A stretch of 37,905 bases of DNA, from assembly GCA_025352795.1 (NCBI GenBank), contig JANXSF010000058.1:1-37905 (forward strand), in the 5' to 3' direction. Position 1 is the first letter of the stretch, and every line of letters begins with the position of its first letter. Source of the DNA: Acidobacteriota bacterium. GTDB lineage: Bacteria > Acidobacteriota > Terriglobia > Bryobacterales > Bryobacteraceae. Shown piece after piece: positions 31,499 to 37,905 of the stretch. The translations under genes were made by a program, and so were the position numbers. The notes under the pieces were generated by a model. It was not told the origin of the DNA. It did no database searches and was given only the letters and a program-made list of their open reading frames with translations.

Positions 31499-31912
31499 AT
31501 GAAAATCATCTTCATGGCAGTACTATGCGCAATGGCACTATGCGCGGCAGATTCTGAGACCAAACAAGTATTGGCCGCTATGGAATCCTTGAAACAGGCA
31601 ATGATCCATCGCGACGGTGCAGCCCTTGAAAAGCTGCTCAGTGACGATCTAACCTACACCCATTCCGCTGGGCAAGAGGAAAGCAAGGCCGACGTGATTA
31701 AATCCATCACATCGGGGAAATCCATTGTCGAAAAGCTGGAACTGACTGATGCCATTGTCCGCATCAACGGGAATACGGCATTGGTGAAAGGCAAAGTGGA
31801 CTTGTGGCACAGCTCAACCAATATCGTAAATATGAATGTGCTGCATGTTTGGGTGAAGCACGCTAGTGGCTGGCAAATGGTCGCCCGGCAAGCGACACGC
31901 TTGGCGAAATAA
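31499..31912 (+). CDS. Secreted NTF2-like (DUF4440) protein
   Basis: A 137-residue protein with a signal peptide (MKIIFMAVLCAMALCAAD) and an NTF2-like/SnoaL fold: VLAAMESLKQAMIHRDGAALEKLLSDDLTYTHSAGQEESKADVIKSI, then strands ending VLHVWVKHASGWQMVARQATRL, the standard DUF4440 closing motif. The family includes ketosteroid isomerase-like enzymes and non-catalytic binding proteins. Tyr/His in LTYTHSAG line the expected pocket. I prefer the ATG at 31499 over a TTG at 31490 because it gives a clean signal peptide. It is followed by a long non-coding gap. Confidence 0.85.
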   Translation: MKIIFMAVLCAMALCAADSETKQVLAAMESLKQAMIHRDGAALEKLLSDDLTYTHSAGQEESKADVIKSITSGKSIVEKLELTDAIVRINGNTALVKGKVDLWHSSTNIVNMNVLHVWVKHASGWQMVARQATRLAK

Positions 31913-32408
31913 CCGCTAGTACCTTACTACTCATCCCATCAAGCGGGTCTTGGCGATCACAAAATACACCGTGCAACCTTAGGTGGACTTTACCCGTCGA
32001 AAGGTGTGAGTGACCAATGGACCAGGATTAGTATCCGGTTTACTTTGTGCGATTTAGGTTAAATCAGGATTAGTCCTTCCATCGGCTCCATGTCAGACTA
32101 TCGGGCATGAAAAGGAACTTTTCTCAAAATGCTTCGGCTGAAAAATTAAAGTTGTTACGGCTTTGGTTCTATCGTCCGACGGGTCAGATTGAGATCAAGG
32201 TACTATACGCTGTGGAAACGGTCCGAAACTGCAAGCTGTTCACAATTAATAAGTTAGAAGCCACTTTGGCTCTAGATTCCTAGCTATCGAGCGTTTATAG
32301 TACTAGTAGAAAAATCCAGCAATTTCAACAAAGTACTCAATCACGAACCTTAATCTTGGTACTATCCCTATTGACGTATTAAGTAGTTCACATTACAGTG
32401 GACGTGTT
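31913..32408. other. Long non-coding interval upstream of the PilZ gene
   Basis: These 496 bases contain no convincing ORF and are visibly more A+T-rich than the neighbouring genes. I see no tRNA or strong terminator hairpin. The pentamer GTACT or its complement occurs at five sites (about 31919, 32200, 32297, 32332 and 32357), the last three within 65 bases of each other. A promoter-like pair lies at its end (32371-32399). It could hold a small RNA or regulator sites; nothing stronger can be said. Confidence 0.4.
32371..32399 (+). promoter_or_regulatory. Putative sigma-70-type promoter of the PilZ gene
   Basis: TTGACG (32371-32376) and TACAGT (32394-32399) are separated by 17 bases, matching the -35/-10 consensus at five and four positions of six. 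The expected transcription start, about seven bases on, would fall next to the GTG start codon at 32409, so the mRNA would be leaderless or nearly so. Confidence 0.45.
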
Positions 32409-32750
32409 GTGTCGGAACAAAGAAGAACAAAACGCTTTCAATTGAACCTGCCAGTTGAACTGGTCCGTACTGGATCGGTCCCCGTGCATTTAACAGGTGA
32501 AACCCATAATATGAGTTCCGGTGGTGTGCTGTTCACTTCCGAAAATCAGATGGAGGTCGGTGATCCCATCGAGTACATGGTCACTCTTCCATCTTCGGTC
32601 AGTGCTAGCACTCAAGTCCGGATACGGTGCATGGGCAAAGTCATGCGTACAGAACTGCGGGAAGACGGCGTTGAGCTGATTTCCCATCGTCCTTACCGCA
32701 TTGCTGCAACCCTTGAAAGGTATGAATTCATTCGGATAAAAACGAACTAA
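32409..32750 (+). CDS. PilZ-domain protein (putative cyclic-di-GMP binder)
   Basis: A 113-residue stand-alone PilZ domain. The N-terminal RRTKRF (5-10) corresponds to the R-x3-R motif and NMSSGG (34-39) to [DN]-x-S-x2-G, the two cyclic-di-GMP contact motifs; the beta-barrel strands VEYMVTLPSS and RIRCMGKVMRTEL follow. It probably binds c-di-GMP and acts on motility, polysaccharide or secretion by protein contact. No cyclase or phosphodiesterase lies in the window. The start is GTG at 32409 with no Shine-Dalgarno sequence, consistent with leaderless translation from the promoter proposed just upstream. Confidence 0.85.
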   Translation: MSEQRRTKRFQLNLPVELVRTGSVPVHLTGETHNMSSGGVLFTSENQMEVGDPIEYMVTLPSSVSASTQVRIRCMGKVMRTELREDGVELISHRPYRIAATLERYEFIRIKTN

Positions 32751-32810
32751 TACTATTCCCCCACCAAGCGCCCGGTTTCGTGTACCATAGCAAAGAAAAG
32801 GCGAAGGTAT

Positions 32811-35225
32811 ATGAATCTGTCCTTAAGTTTTCCAGACCCTTCGGGCGATACGCCGCCCGATTCCGTCTCGGCGGCTGAAACCGTCAAACGCGCACTTCGC
32901 CGTCCTACGGGGGTTGAAGGGGCTCTCAACCATTTCCGGGAAGGAATGGGCGATGGCAATTCCCCCATCCGATCCATCCACCATCAGCCTGCAAAACCGG
33001 GTCAATTCGCACCTATTCCCCCACAAGTTCCCGAAAAACTGGCCCAAGCGCTTACCAAACGCGGCATTGGGCAACTGTATTCCCACCAGGCTGAAGCGTT
33101 CGATTTGGTGGCTGCCGGTAAGAATCTGGTGGTGGTTACGCCCACCGCCAGTGGCAAAACGCTGTGCTATAACCTGCCCGTATTGAGCCACTTAATGGCC
33201 GATCCTGGGGCACGAGCCATGTATCTGTTTCCGACCAAGGCGCTGGCCGAAGATCAGTTGCAGGAGTTCAATGCTCTGGTGGAATCGATGGGTTCCGATA
33301 TCCGCGCTTTCACCTACGATGGCGATACGCCGCAGGATGCCCGCCGTGCCATTCGAGAAAGGGCAAATGTTGTGTTCACGAATCCGGACATGTTGCATAG
33401 CGGCATTCTGCCACACCACACCAAGTGGGCCAAGGCCTTTGAAAACCTCCGCTATTTCATTATTGATGAACTGCACTATTATCGTGGCGTTTATGGCAGC
33501 CATTTGGCCAACTTGATTCGACGATTGAAGCGGATCTGCGAGTTTTACGGTTCCAAACCGCAATTTATCTGCTGTTCGGCAACCATTGCCAATCCCAAGC
33601 AACTGGCCGAAGCGTTGGTTGAGCAGCCGTTTTCCCTGATTGAAAACAATGGCGCACCTGCTGGGGAAAAGTATTTCGTCTTCTACAATCCGCCAGTGAT
33701 CAACCGCCAGTTGGGGATTCGTCGCAGCTATTTGCATGAAGCGCGGCGCATTGCCATTGAGTTTGTGGAGCGCGGCCAGCAGACGCTGGTATTCACCAAC
33801 AATCGCTTGGCCACTGAGGTTCTGACCACATATCTGAAAGATGCTCTGGACCGGCCACCGAGAGGTCCGGGTGCTGTTCGTGGCTATCGAGGCGGTTTTC
33901 TACCCAAAGAGCGTCGTGAAATTGAACGGAATTTGCGTGACGGGAAAATCCGCGCCGTTATTTCTACCAACGCACTGGAACTGGGCGTCGATATCGGCTC
34001 GCTCGATGCCGTGGTGATGGTCGGCTACCCTGGCACCATCGCTTCCACCTGGCAGAGATCTGGACGTGCCGGCCGTCGTCAAAACACTTCGCTGGCGGTG
34101 CTAGTGGCCTCCAGCGCACCCTTGGACCAATACATTATTGAGCATCCGGAATATTTTTTTAGTAGCAGCCCGGAAAGTGCTTTCATCAATGCCGATAATC
34201 TGGAGATCTTGCTAAGTCACATGAAGTGCGCGGCATTTGAATTGCCCATCCGCAACGATGAAAAGTTTGGCCCTCATGCCACTGGCGATATGTGCCATTT
34301 TCTTGAGGAACTCGGTGTGTTGCACGAAGCCGGAGGTCAATATCATTGGACCAGCGATTCCTACCCGGCGGATGCCATTGGCTTGCGTGCCGTAACCAGC
34401 GACAATTTCGTGGTCATCGACACCACTGGGGAACCCAAAGTGATTGCTGAAGTATCGTTTCCAGTTGCTCTTACCTCGCTGCACGAAAAGGCTATCTATC
34501 TTCACGATGCTCGTCAATATCAGGTAGAAAAATTCGATTACGACAATCGCAAGGCTTACGTTCGGTCTGTAGAATGCGATTATTTTACCGATGCCATTGA
34601 CTACACGCAGGTGAAAATCATCAACGAATTCGCCACCAAAGCAGTTAGCACCGCTGCGGCGATGCATGGGGAAGTCCGGGTGAACACGCAAATTGTCGGC
34701 TTCAAGAAAGTGAAGTTCTACACTTTAGAAAATATTGGAGCAGGGCATCTTTCATTGCCTGAACAGGAAATGCACACCACGTCGTTCTGGCTGCATTTCC
34801 CTATAGAATTTTTAGGACAATTTTCCGATCTCACCCCCACGGAAAAGCAGTACGGTCTGGTGGGTTTGGGCAACGGTTTGCGCGCTGTAGCGGCACTGCT
34901 GTTGATGTGTGATCCCCGCGATCTTTCCGTGGCCATCACCGAAAATCCTTCGGAATTGATCCGTGGGTTTGAACCGAACCTGTACCTTTACGACAACTAT
35001 CCAGGCGGTGTTGGCGGCAGTGCACCACTGTGGGAAATGTGTGAGCGATTGCTAAAAGGGACTTCGCAGTTGCTGGATCAATGCCCGTGTGAATCGGGCT
35101 GCCCCAGTTGTGTTGGTCCCACTGGAGAGGTCGGCGAACAAGGAAAAATCATTGCCAAACGCATAGTGACGGCGTTGTTGACTTCTGTGTTGGCCGCTAC
35201 GGTTCCAGCCACTACTTCAGATTAA
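32811..35225 (+). CDS. MrfA-type (YprA/Hrq1-like) SF2 DNA helicase with C-terminal Cys cluster
   Basis: An 804-residue superfamily 2 helicase. Motifs in order: Q-like YSHQAEAF, Walker A TPTASGKT (110-117), PTKALAEDQ (Ia), TNPDMLH, the DEAH-type box DELH in IIDELHYYRG, SATIANP (III), TNNRLATE (IV), STNALELGVDIG (V) and QRSGRAGRR (VI). The C-terminal DUF1998-like region contains CPCESGCPSC (758-767), the four-cysteine zinc site diagnostic of MrfA, which unwinds DNA 3' to 5' and supports repair of mitomycin-type damage in Bacillus. The YDNYPGGVGGS motif before the cysteines also fits. Its 3' end overlaps the convergent BACON protein gene by 14 bases. Confidence 0.92.
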   Translation: MNLSLSFPDPSGDTPPDSVSAAETVKRALRRPTGVEGALNHFREGMGDGNSPIRSIHHQPAKPGQFAPIPPQVPEKLAQALTKRGIGQLYSHQAEAFDLVAAGKNLVVVTPTASGKTLCYNLPVLSHLMADPGARAMYLFPTKALAEDQLQEFNALVESMGSDIRAFTYDGDTPQDARRAIRERANVVFTNPDMLHSGILPHHTKWAKAFENLRYFIIDELHYYRGVYGSHLANLIRRLKRICEFYGSKPQFICCSATIANPKQLAEALVEQPFSLIENNGAPAGEKYFVFYNPPVINRQLGIRRSYLHEARRIAIEFVERGQQTLVFTNNRLATEVLTTYLKDALDRPPRGPGAVRGYRGGFLPKERREIERNLRDGKIRAVISTNALELGVDIGSLDAVVMVGYPGTIASTWQRSGRAGRRQNTSLAVLVASSAPLDQYIIEHPEYFFSSSPESAFINADNLEILLSHMKCAAFELPIRNDEKFGPHATGDMCHFLEELGVLHEAGGQYHWTSDSYPADAIGLRAVTSDNFVVIDTTGEPKVIAEVSFPVALTSLHEKAIYLHDARQYQVEKFDYDNRKAYVRSVECDYFTDAIDYTQVKIINEFATKAVSTAAAMHGEVRVNTQIVGFKKVKFYTLENIGAGHLSLPEQEMHTTSFWLHFPIEFLGQFSDLTPTEKQYGLVGLGNGLRAVAALLLMCDPRDLSVAITENPSELIRGFEPNLYLYDNYPGGVGGSAPLWEMCERLLKGTSQLLDQCPCESGCPSCVGPTGEVGEQGKIIAKRIVTALLTSVLAATVPATTSD

Positions 35226-36906
35226 TGGTCACCCCATCCTGGCTTTTGCCCGCTCCGATTTTTAGGAAAATGGGTGCTGCTTTGCCGGATGTGGCACTTC
35301 CGGGAATCTTCGCGTTTACCTGGAGCAGTCCGTTCACCAATCCTGGCGATGGCCCGGCATAGAGGACTTCTGCCAGCACTCCACCAATTTCAACCGTCAG
35401 CGTTGGGTTGATTCCCGTGGCTGGGGTGAAGGCAATGGAACCATCCACTGGAGGCGTTCCATTGACACCCTCGCCAGTGGCGTAAAAGATGACGATTTGC
35501 CCCTTTTGAGCAGCATTTTTGTCGTTATTTAGAAGCATATTGCCCGCTGCATCCACCACAAAGGCGGCAGCCTGACCCGTGCCATTCCCCGTTGCTGTAA
35601 AGATGCCGGGTCCAGTCGGTTTGACGTCTACGGCCACAGGCAGCGACAAAGTTCCGTTGTATTCCACCTGCACCGAAGCCAGGGCTCCTGTGGGTAGGGC
35701 GTATGGAACCATGGCCCCCACTTGGGTCGCCGAGGTGTACAGAATAGGTGCGGGAATGGATTGGAACAACACCCGAGTGGCCGCCAGGGTGGTTCCAATT
35801 AAAGGTTGCGTATTGTCGAACACAGTGAGCGAAGGCGGACCTAACCCTCGTCCAAAAAAAGTCACCACCGTTCCTGGTGCAACGGTGTTTGCAGAATAAT
35901 TGGCGGCGTTCAACACTGCTGCTACCACCGGGCCATTGCTGGCGACCCCCAATAGCCATGGAGGAGAATCCCCTCCGCCAGGATTTGGATTGGATGCTAG
36001 AAGACTGACGGTTCCAGAGGTAAGAAATAGCGTCGAAGGAAGATAAATGGTAGCTGCTGATGTGCCGATGATGTTGGATTTTACCGCTGTTCCATTGGCG
36101 CTAAACACAGTGTCTTTGAAAAATCGTGTGCCGTTCACGGTCAGATTCAGGTCGCCAGATCCGGTAGCAATTTGTTGCGGGAATGTGGAAATTACGTTGG
36201 GCACACCAGGCTGAATTCCCAGCGTTACGGCAATGGCCCGCTGCTTGGTGATTGCATCCGGAGTACTGACCTGGATTGACCCTTTATAAACTCCAGGCAC
36301 AAGATCGTCGGTAGTCACGCTGATTGGCATAGTTGAAGTAAAGCTGGGGAAAATTACACCCGATTTCAACGGCACATTCAACCACGGCGCGCCAGTGACG
36401 CTGGCCGACCAGGACAGAAGACCCCCAGTTGTCCCAAAGTTAACTTGTTGACCGGCAGGAGCGGTGTCGCCAAGTCGATACGTAAACGCCAAAGACGAAG
36501 TAGCAACGGTCAAATCGGATGGCGGATTTTGCACCTGCAGCGTCACCGGAATACTGATCGGCACAGGATTTGTCCCGTTCGGCGTCACCTGCAAACGCTC
36601 AGTATAAGTTCCCACCGGAAGGGACGTCGGGTTTACCGCCAACTTGATAGAAATGGGAAGATGTCCACTTAGAACAGACACTGTTAACCATTGGCTGATT
36701 GGCGGAGAAACGGTGACCGAATTGGCTGTGGAAGTGGCTCCCGTAGTGGTTGAGATCGTCACAGTTAGTGGAGCCGGAAGTGCAGTGGCCGTGGAAAGTT
36801 GCGTAAAACTAAGGCTGATGGGGCTTACTTTGAACGGAGAACTTCCCGTTACCTGGCCCAAAATGGCCAGCGGACACATCGCGAAAAACGCCAGAACAAT
36901 TCGCAC
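35212..36906 (-). CDS. Secreted BACON-domain protein with Solibacter-type C-terminal domain
   Basis: A 564-residue secreted protein. After a signal peptide (IVLAFFAMCPLAILGQ) come two BACON-like immunoglobulin-type domains (about 24-128 and 131-232), each with the W-L-x-V..SG signature (QWLTVSVLSG, PWLNVPLKSG) and P-G-x-Y closing loop (LPVGTYTERLQV, LVPGVYKGSIQV). An IPT/TIG-like domain follows (about 235-320; LTVNGTRFFKDTVFSANG). Residues 325-564 are the TIGR03437 domain (VLNAANYSANTVAPGTVVTFFGRGLGP...FYATGEGV...VLYAGPSPGLVNGLLQVNAKIP). Likely surface or matrix protein binding glycans. The start is GTG at 36904-36906, divergent from the deiodinase-like gene. Confidence 0.88.
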   Translation of the reverse strand: MRIVLAFFAMCPLAILGQVTGSSPFKVSPISLSFTQLSTATALPAPLTVTISTTTGATSTANSVTVSPPISQWLTVSVLSGHLPISIKLAVNPTSLPVGTYTERLQVTPNGTNPVPISIPVTLQVQNPPSDLTVATSSLAFTYRLGDTAPAGQQVNFGTTGGLLSWSASVTGAPWLNVPLKSGVIFPSFTSTMPISVTTDDLVPGVYKGSIQVSTPDAITKQRAIAVTLGIQPGVPNVISTFPQQIATGSGDLNLTVNGTRFFKDTVFSANGTAVKSNIIGTSAATIYLPSTLFLTSGTVSLLASNPNPGGGDSPPWLLGVASNGPVVAAVLNAANYSANTVAPGTVVTFFGRGLGPPSLTVFDNTQPLIGTTLAATRVLFQSIPAPILYTSATQVGAMVPYALPTGALASVQVEYNGTLSLPVAVDVKPTGPGIFTATGNGTGQAAAFVVDAAGNMLLNNDKNAAQKGQIVIFYATGEGVNGTPPVDGSIAFTPATGINPTLTVEIGGVLAEVLYAGPSPGLVNGLLQVNAKIPGSATSGKAAPIFLKIGAGKSQDGVTINLK

Positions 36907-36949
36907 GTGTTGCTTATCGGAGAAAGTTTGATTCGTGTTAGTCTTTTTT

Positions 36950-37679
36950 ATGATGTGGCGAAAGTGGATTAAAACAGTTCTTGTCAGCCTGACCGTGCTT
37001 TACGCCTTGGCGACGGCCCTGCTCTATGCGTCCATGCGTCAAACTCTCGACACTTTTGGTGCGATCATGGCGCACGTTCCAATGATCACTATGAAGATCC
37101 TGCCCTTTCAACCGTTATGGATGTCGGCCCGGGCTGGCCACCTGGTAGCCGGTGACCGAGCCCCAGATTTCGATCTGCCGCTGATCGATCACAGCGCCAC
37201 CTTGAAGCTTTCCAGCGAGTATCGCCAAGGACCTGTCGTGCTGGTCTTTGGTAGCTACACTTGACCACCGTTTCGCCGGGAGGTTCCCGCTACTCAACAA
37301 GTTGTACGATGCCTACAAAGATCGCGCTGCCTTCTACGTGGTCTATATTTCTGAAGCCCATCCCACGGACTTGTGGCAGATGCAATCGAATGTTCGCGAT
37401 GGAGTTTTATTCGCATCGACCCACACAGATCAGGATCGCACCGCTACTGCTTCAGCCTGCGTACGTAAATTGGGAATCCGAATTCCGGCGCTGATCGATC
37501 ATGCCGCCAATGCAACCGAACAGGATTACACTGGCTGGCCTGATCGACTCTACCTCATTGGCCAGGATGGTAGTATCCTCAGTTTGTCCGAAGAATGTGC
37601 CTTTTGTTCGGACCATTACCGAAGGAGCCCAAGTCGGTTCGGGTCTGGCATCGAACGACCTCCTCGATCTCGGTTCTAG
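36950..37679 (+). CDS. Deiodinase-like selenoprotein, UGA at the catalytic position, frame shifted downstream
   Basis: The ATG at 36950 gives a membrane anchor (VLVSLTVLYALATALLYASM) and then a thioredoxin-fold start, GDRAPDFDLPLIDHS...VVLVFGSYT, ending at TGA 37262-37264 (codon 105). Reading TGA as selenocysteine continues PPFRREVP. Mammalian deiodinases read FGSCT-U-PSF at the same place. After one extra C in 37286-37288 the +1 frame continues LLNKLYDAYKDRAAFYVVYISEAHPTDLWQ and WPDRLYLIGQDGSI, matching deiodinase FLIIYIEEAHATDGW and LPERLYVI. The frame then runs to 37679; the last 35 residues look unrelated, and the third frame (to 37752) seems more protein-like. It is either a true selenoprotein with sequence errors or a decaying gene. 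In other bacteria Cys replaces Sec. The enzyme's substrate is unknown. Confidence 0.7.
37262..37289 (+). promoter_or_regulatory. UGA codon with SECIS-like hairpin
   Basis: CGGGA (37277-37281) pairs perfectly with TCCCG (37285-37289) around the loop GGT. The GGT lies 18-20 bases after the TGA; in E. coli fdhF the apical GGU is at 19-21. Bacterial SECIS hairpins, bound by SelB, need a small loop with such a G and U at about this distance. The stem is short (5 bp), so the match is suggestive rather than proven. Confidence 0.5.
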
Positions 37680-37783
37680 GTCTGCGATCGACAAAGCGCT
37701 CCAACGCTTGGCACTGGCCAAGGACATCCGGCGCATTGATCAAGGGATCTAATAGATTCCGCGAATCAACCTAAAAACGGCAG

Positions 37784-37905
37784 TTAGTCGGTAGTGTTGG
37801 CGAAGCGAGGAGTACTTCCGGGGACTTTTCCGCGCAGGAAGGCGCGAAAGGCGGCGCTGAGGATAAGCCTCCAGCGCACGGGCTGAGTCCACTGCTCCGC
37901 ACTGG
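37784..37905 (-). CDS. Possible 3' end of a gene cut by the window edge
   Basis: On the minus strand an open frame enters from the window edge and ends at TAA 37784-37786 with RLILSAAFRAFLRGKVPGSTPRFANTTD. The composition and closing residues look like a genuine C-terminus. The stretch is only 40 codons, however, and other frames are also open, so this is tentative. No family is recognised. It would be convergent with the deiodinase-like gene. Confidence 0.35.
   Translation of the reverse strand, partial: SAEQWTQPVRWRLILSAAFRAFLRGKVPGSTPRFANTTD

Noticed and set aside
33192-33737. 181-codon open frame opposite the helicase
   Set aside because: It is antisense to conserved helicase motifs on the + strand and shows no domain of its own.
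37248-37679. The region after the UGA as an independent gene starting with TTG at 37248
   Set aside because: It would begin inside the thioredoxin-fold core, and its first residues (VATLDHRFAGRF) read the FGSYT-U-PPFRREV region in the wrong frame.

Overview
The window reads as a chromosomal segment of an acidobacterium, most likely from the Bryobacterales (Solibacter-like). The main reasons are two secreted proteins ending in what looks like the Solibacter-type C-terminal domain (TIGR03437), many signal-peptide-bearing proteins typical of that group (FecR-domain, BACON, M28, M61 and S8 peptidases), and a compact haem cluster. Genes lie on both strands in short operons with ATGA/GTGA stop-start overlaps. 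I see no rRNA, tRNA, CRISPR array or intact IS transposase.

Layout. 1-3611 (+): an orphan Phd-like antitoxin, a Tat-exported amidohydrolase, a START/SRPBCC-like secreted protein, a small DUF4870-like membrane protein and a POTRA-like/HEAT-repeat protein. 3612-4177: a gene-free repeat nest with palindromes, a 175-bp MITE-like element with 13-bp terminal inverted repeats and a 7-bp target duplication, and a terminator. 4178-8415 (-): a glycerophosphodiesterase, an M28 peptidase and an S8 peptidase with a VWGD-repeat tail. 8575-14290 (-): a five-gene operon running FecR-domain protein, periplasmic protein, Cys-rich miniprotein, degenerate GalU-like nucleotidyltransferase, and a 1094-residue GHMP-kinase/UDPGP-type uridylyltransferase fusion. 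14458-19226 (+): a propeller protein, an exported methyltransferase-like protein, a sensor histidine kinase and a lipoprotein with a GH43-like propeller. 19255-20391 (-): a broken gene for a 15-residue-repeat/coiled-coil/HhH protein. 20491-24738: divergent M61 peptidase and a large unknown secreted protein.

24712-29266 (-) is the tetrapyrrole cluster: CcsA/HemX-like protein, HemA, HemC and a CobA-HemD fusion. It would take glutamyl-tRNA to uroporphyrinogen III and on to precorrin-2. The remaining + strand genes are an SDR oxidoreductase, a single-ring Clp-type ATPase, an NTF2-like secreted protein, a PilZ protein and an MrfA-type helicase, followed by a convergent BACON/TIGR03437 protein.

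The most striking object is at 36950-37679: a membrane-anchored iodothyronine-deiodinase-like protein whose catalytic position is an in-frame UGA (FGSYT-UGA-PPFR). A hairpin with a GGU apical loop lies 18-20 nt downstream, as expected of a bacterial SECIS element. The frame is also shifted by one extra C about 22 nt after the UGA, so it is either a damaged or mis-sequenced selenoprotein gene. The second main candidate for an undescribed system is the kinase-uridylyltransferase fusion with its GalU-like partner.
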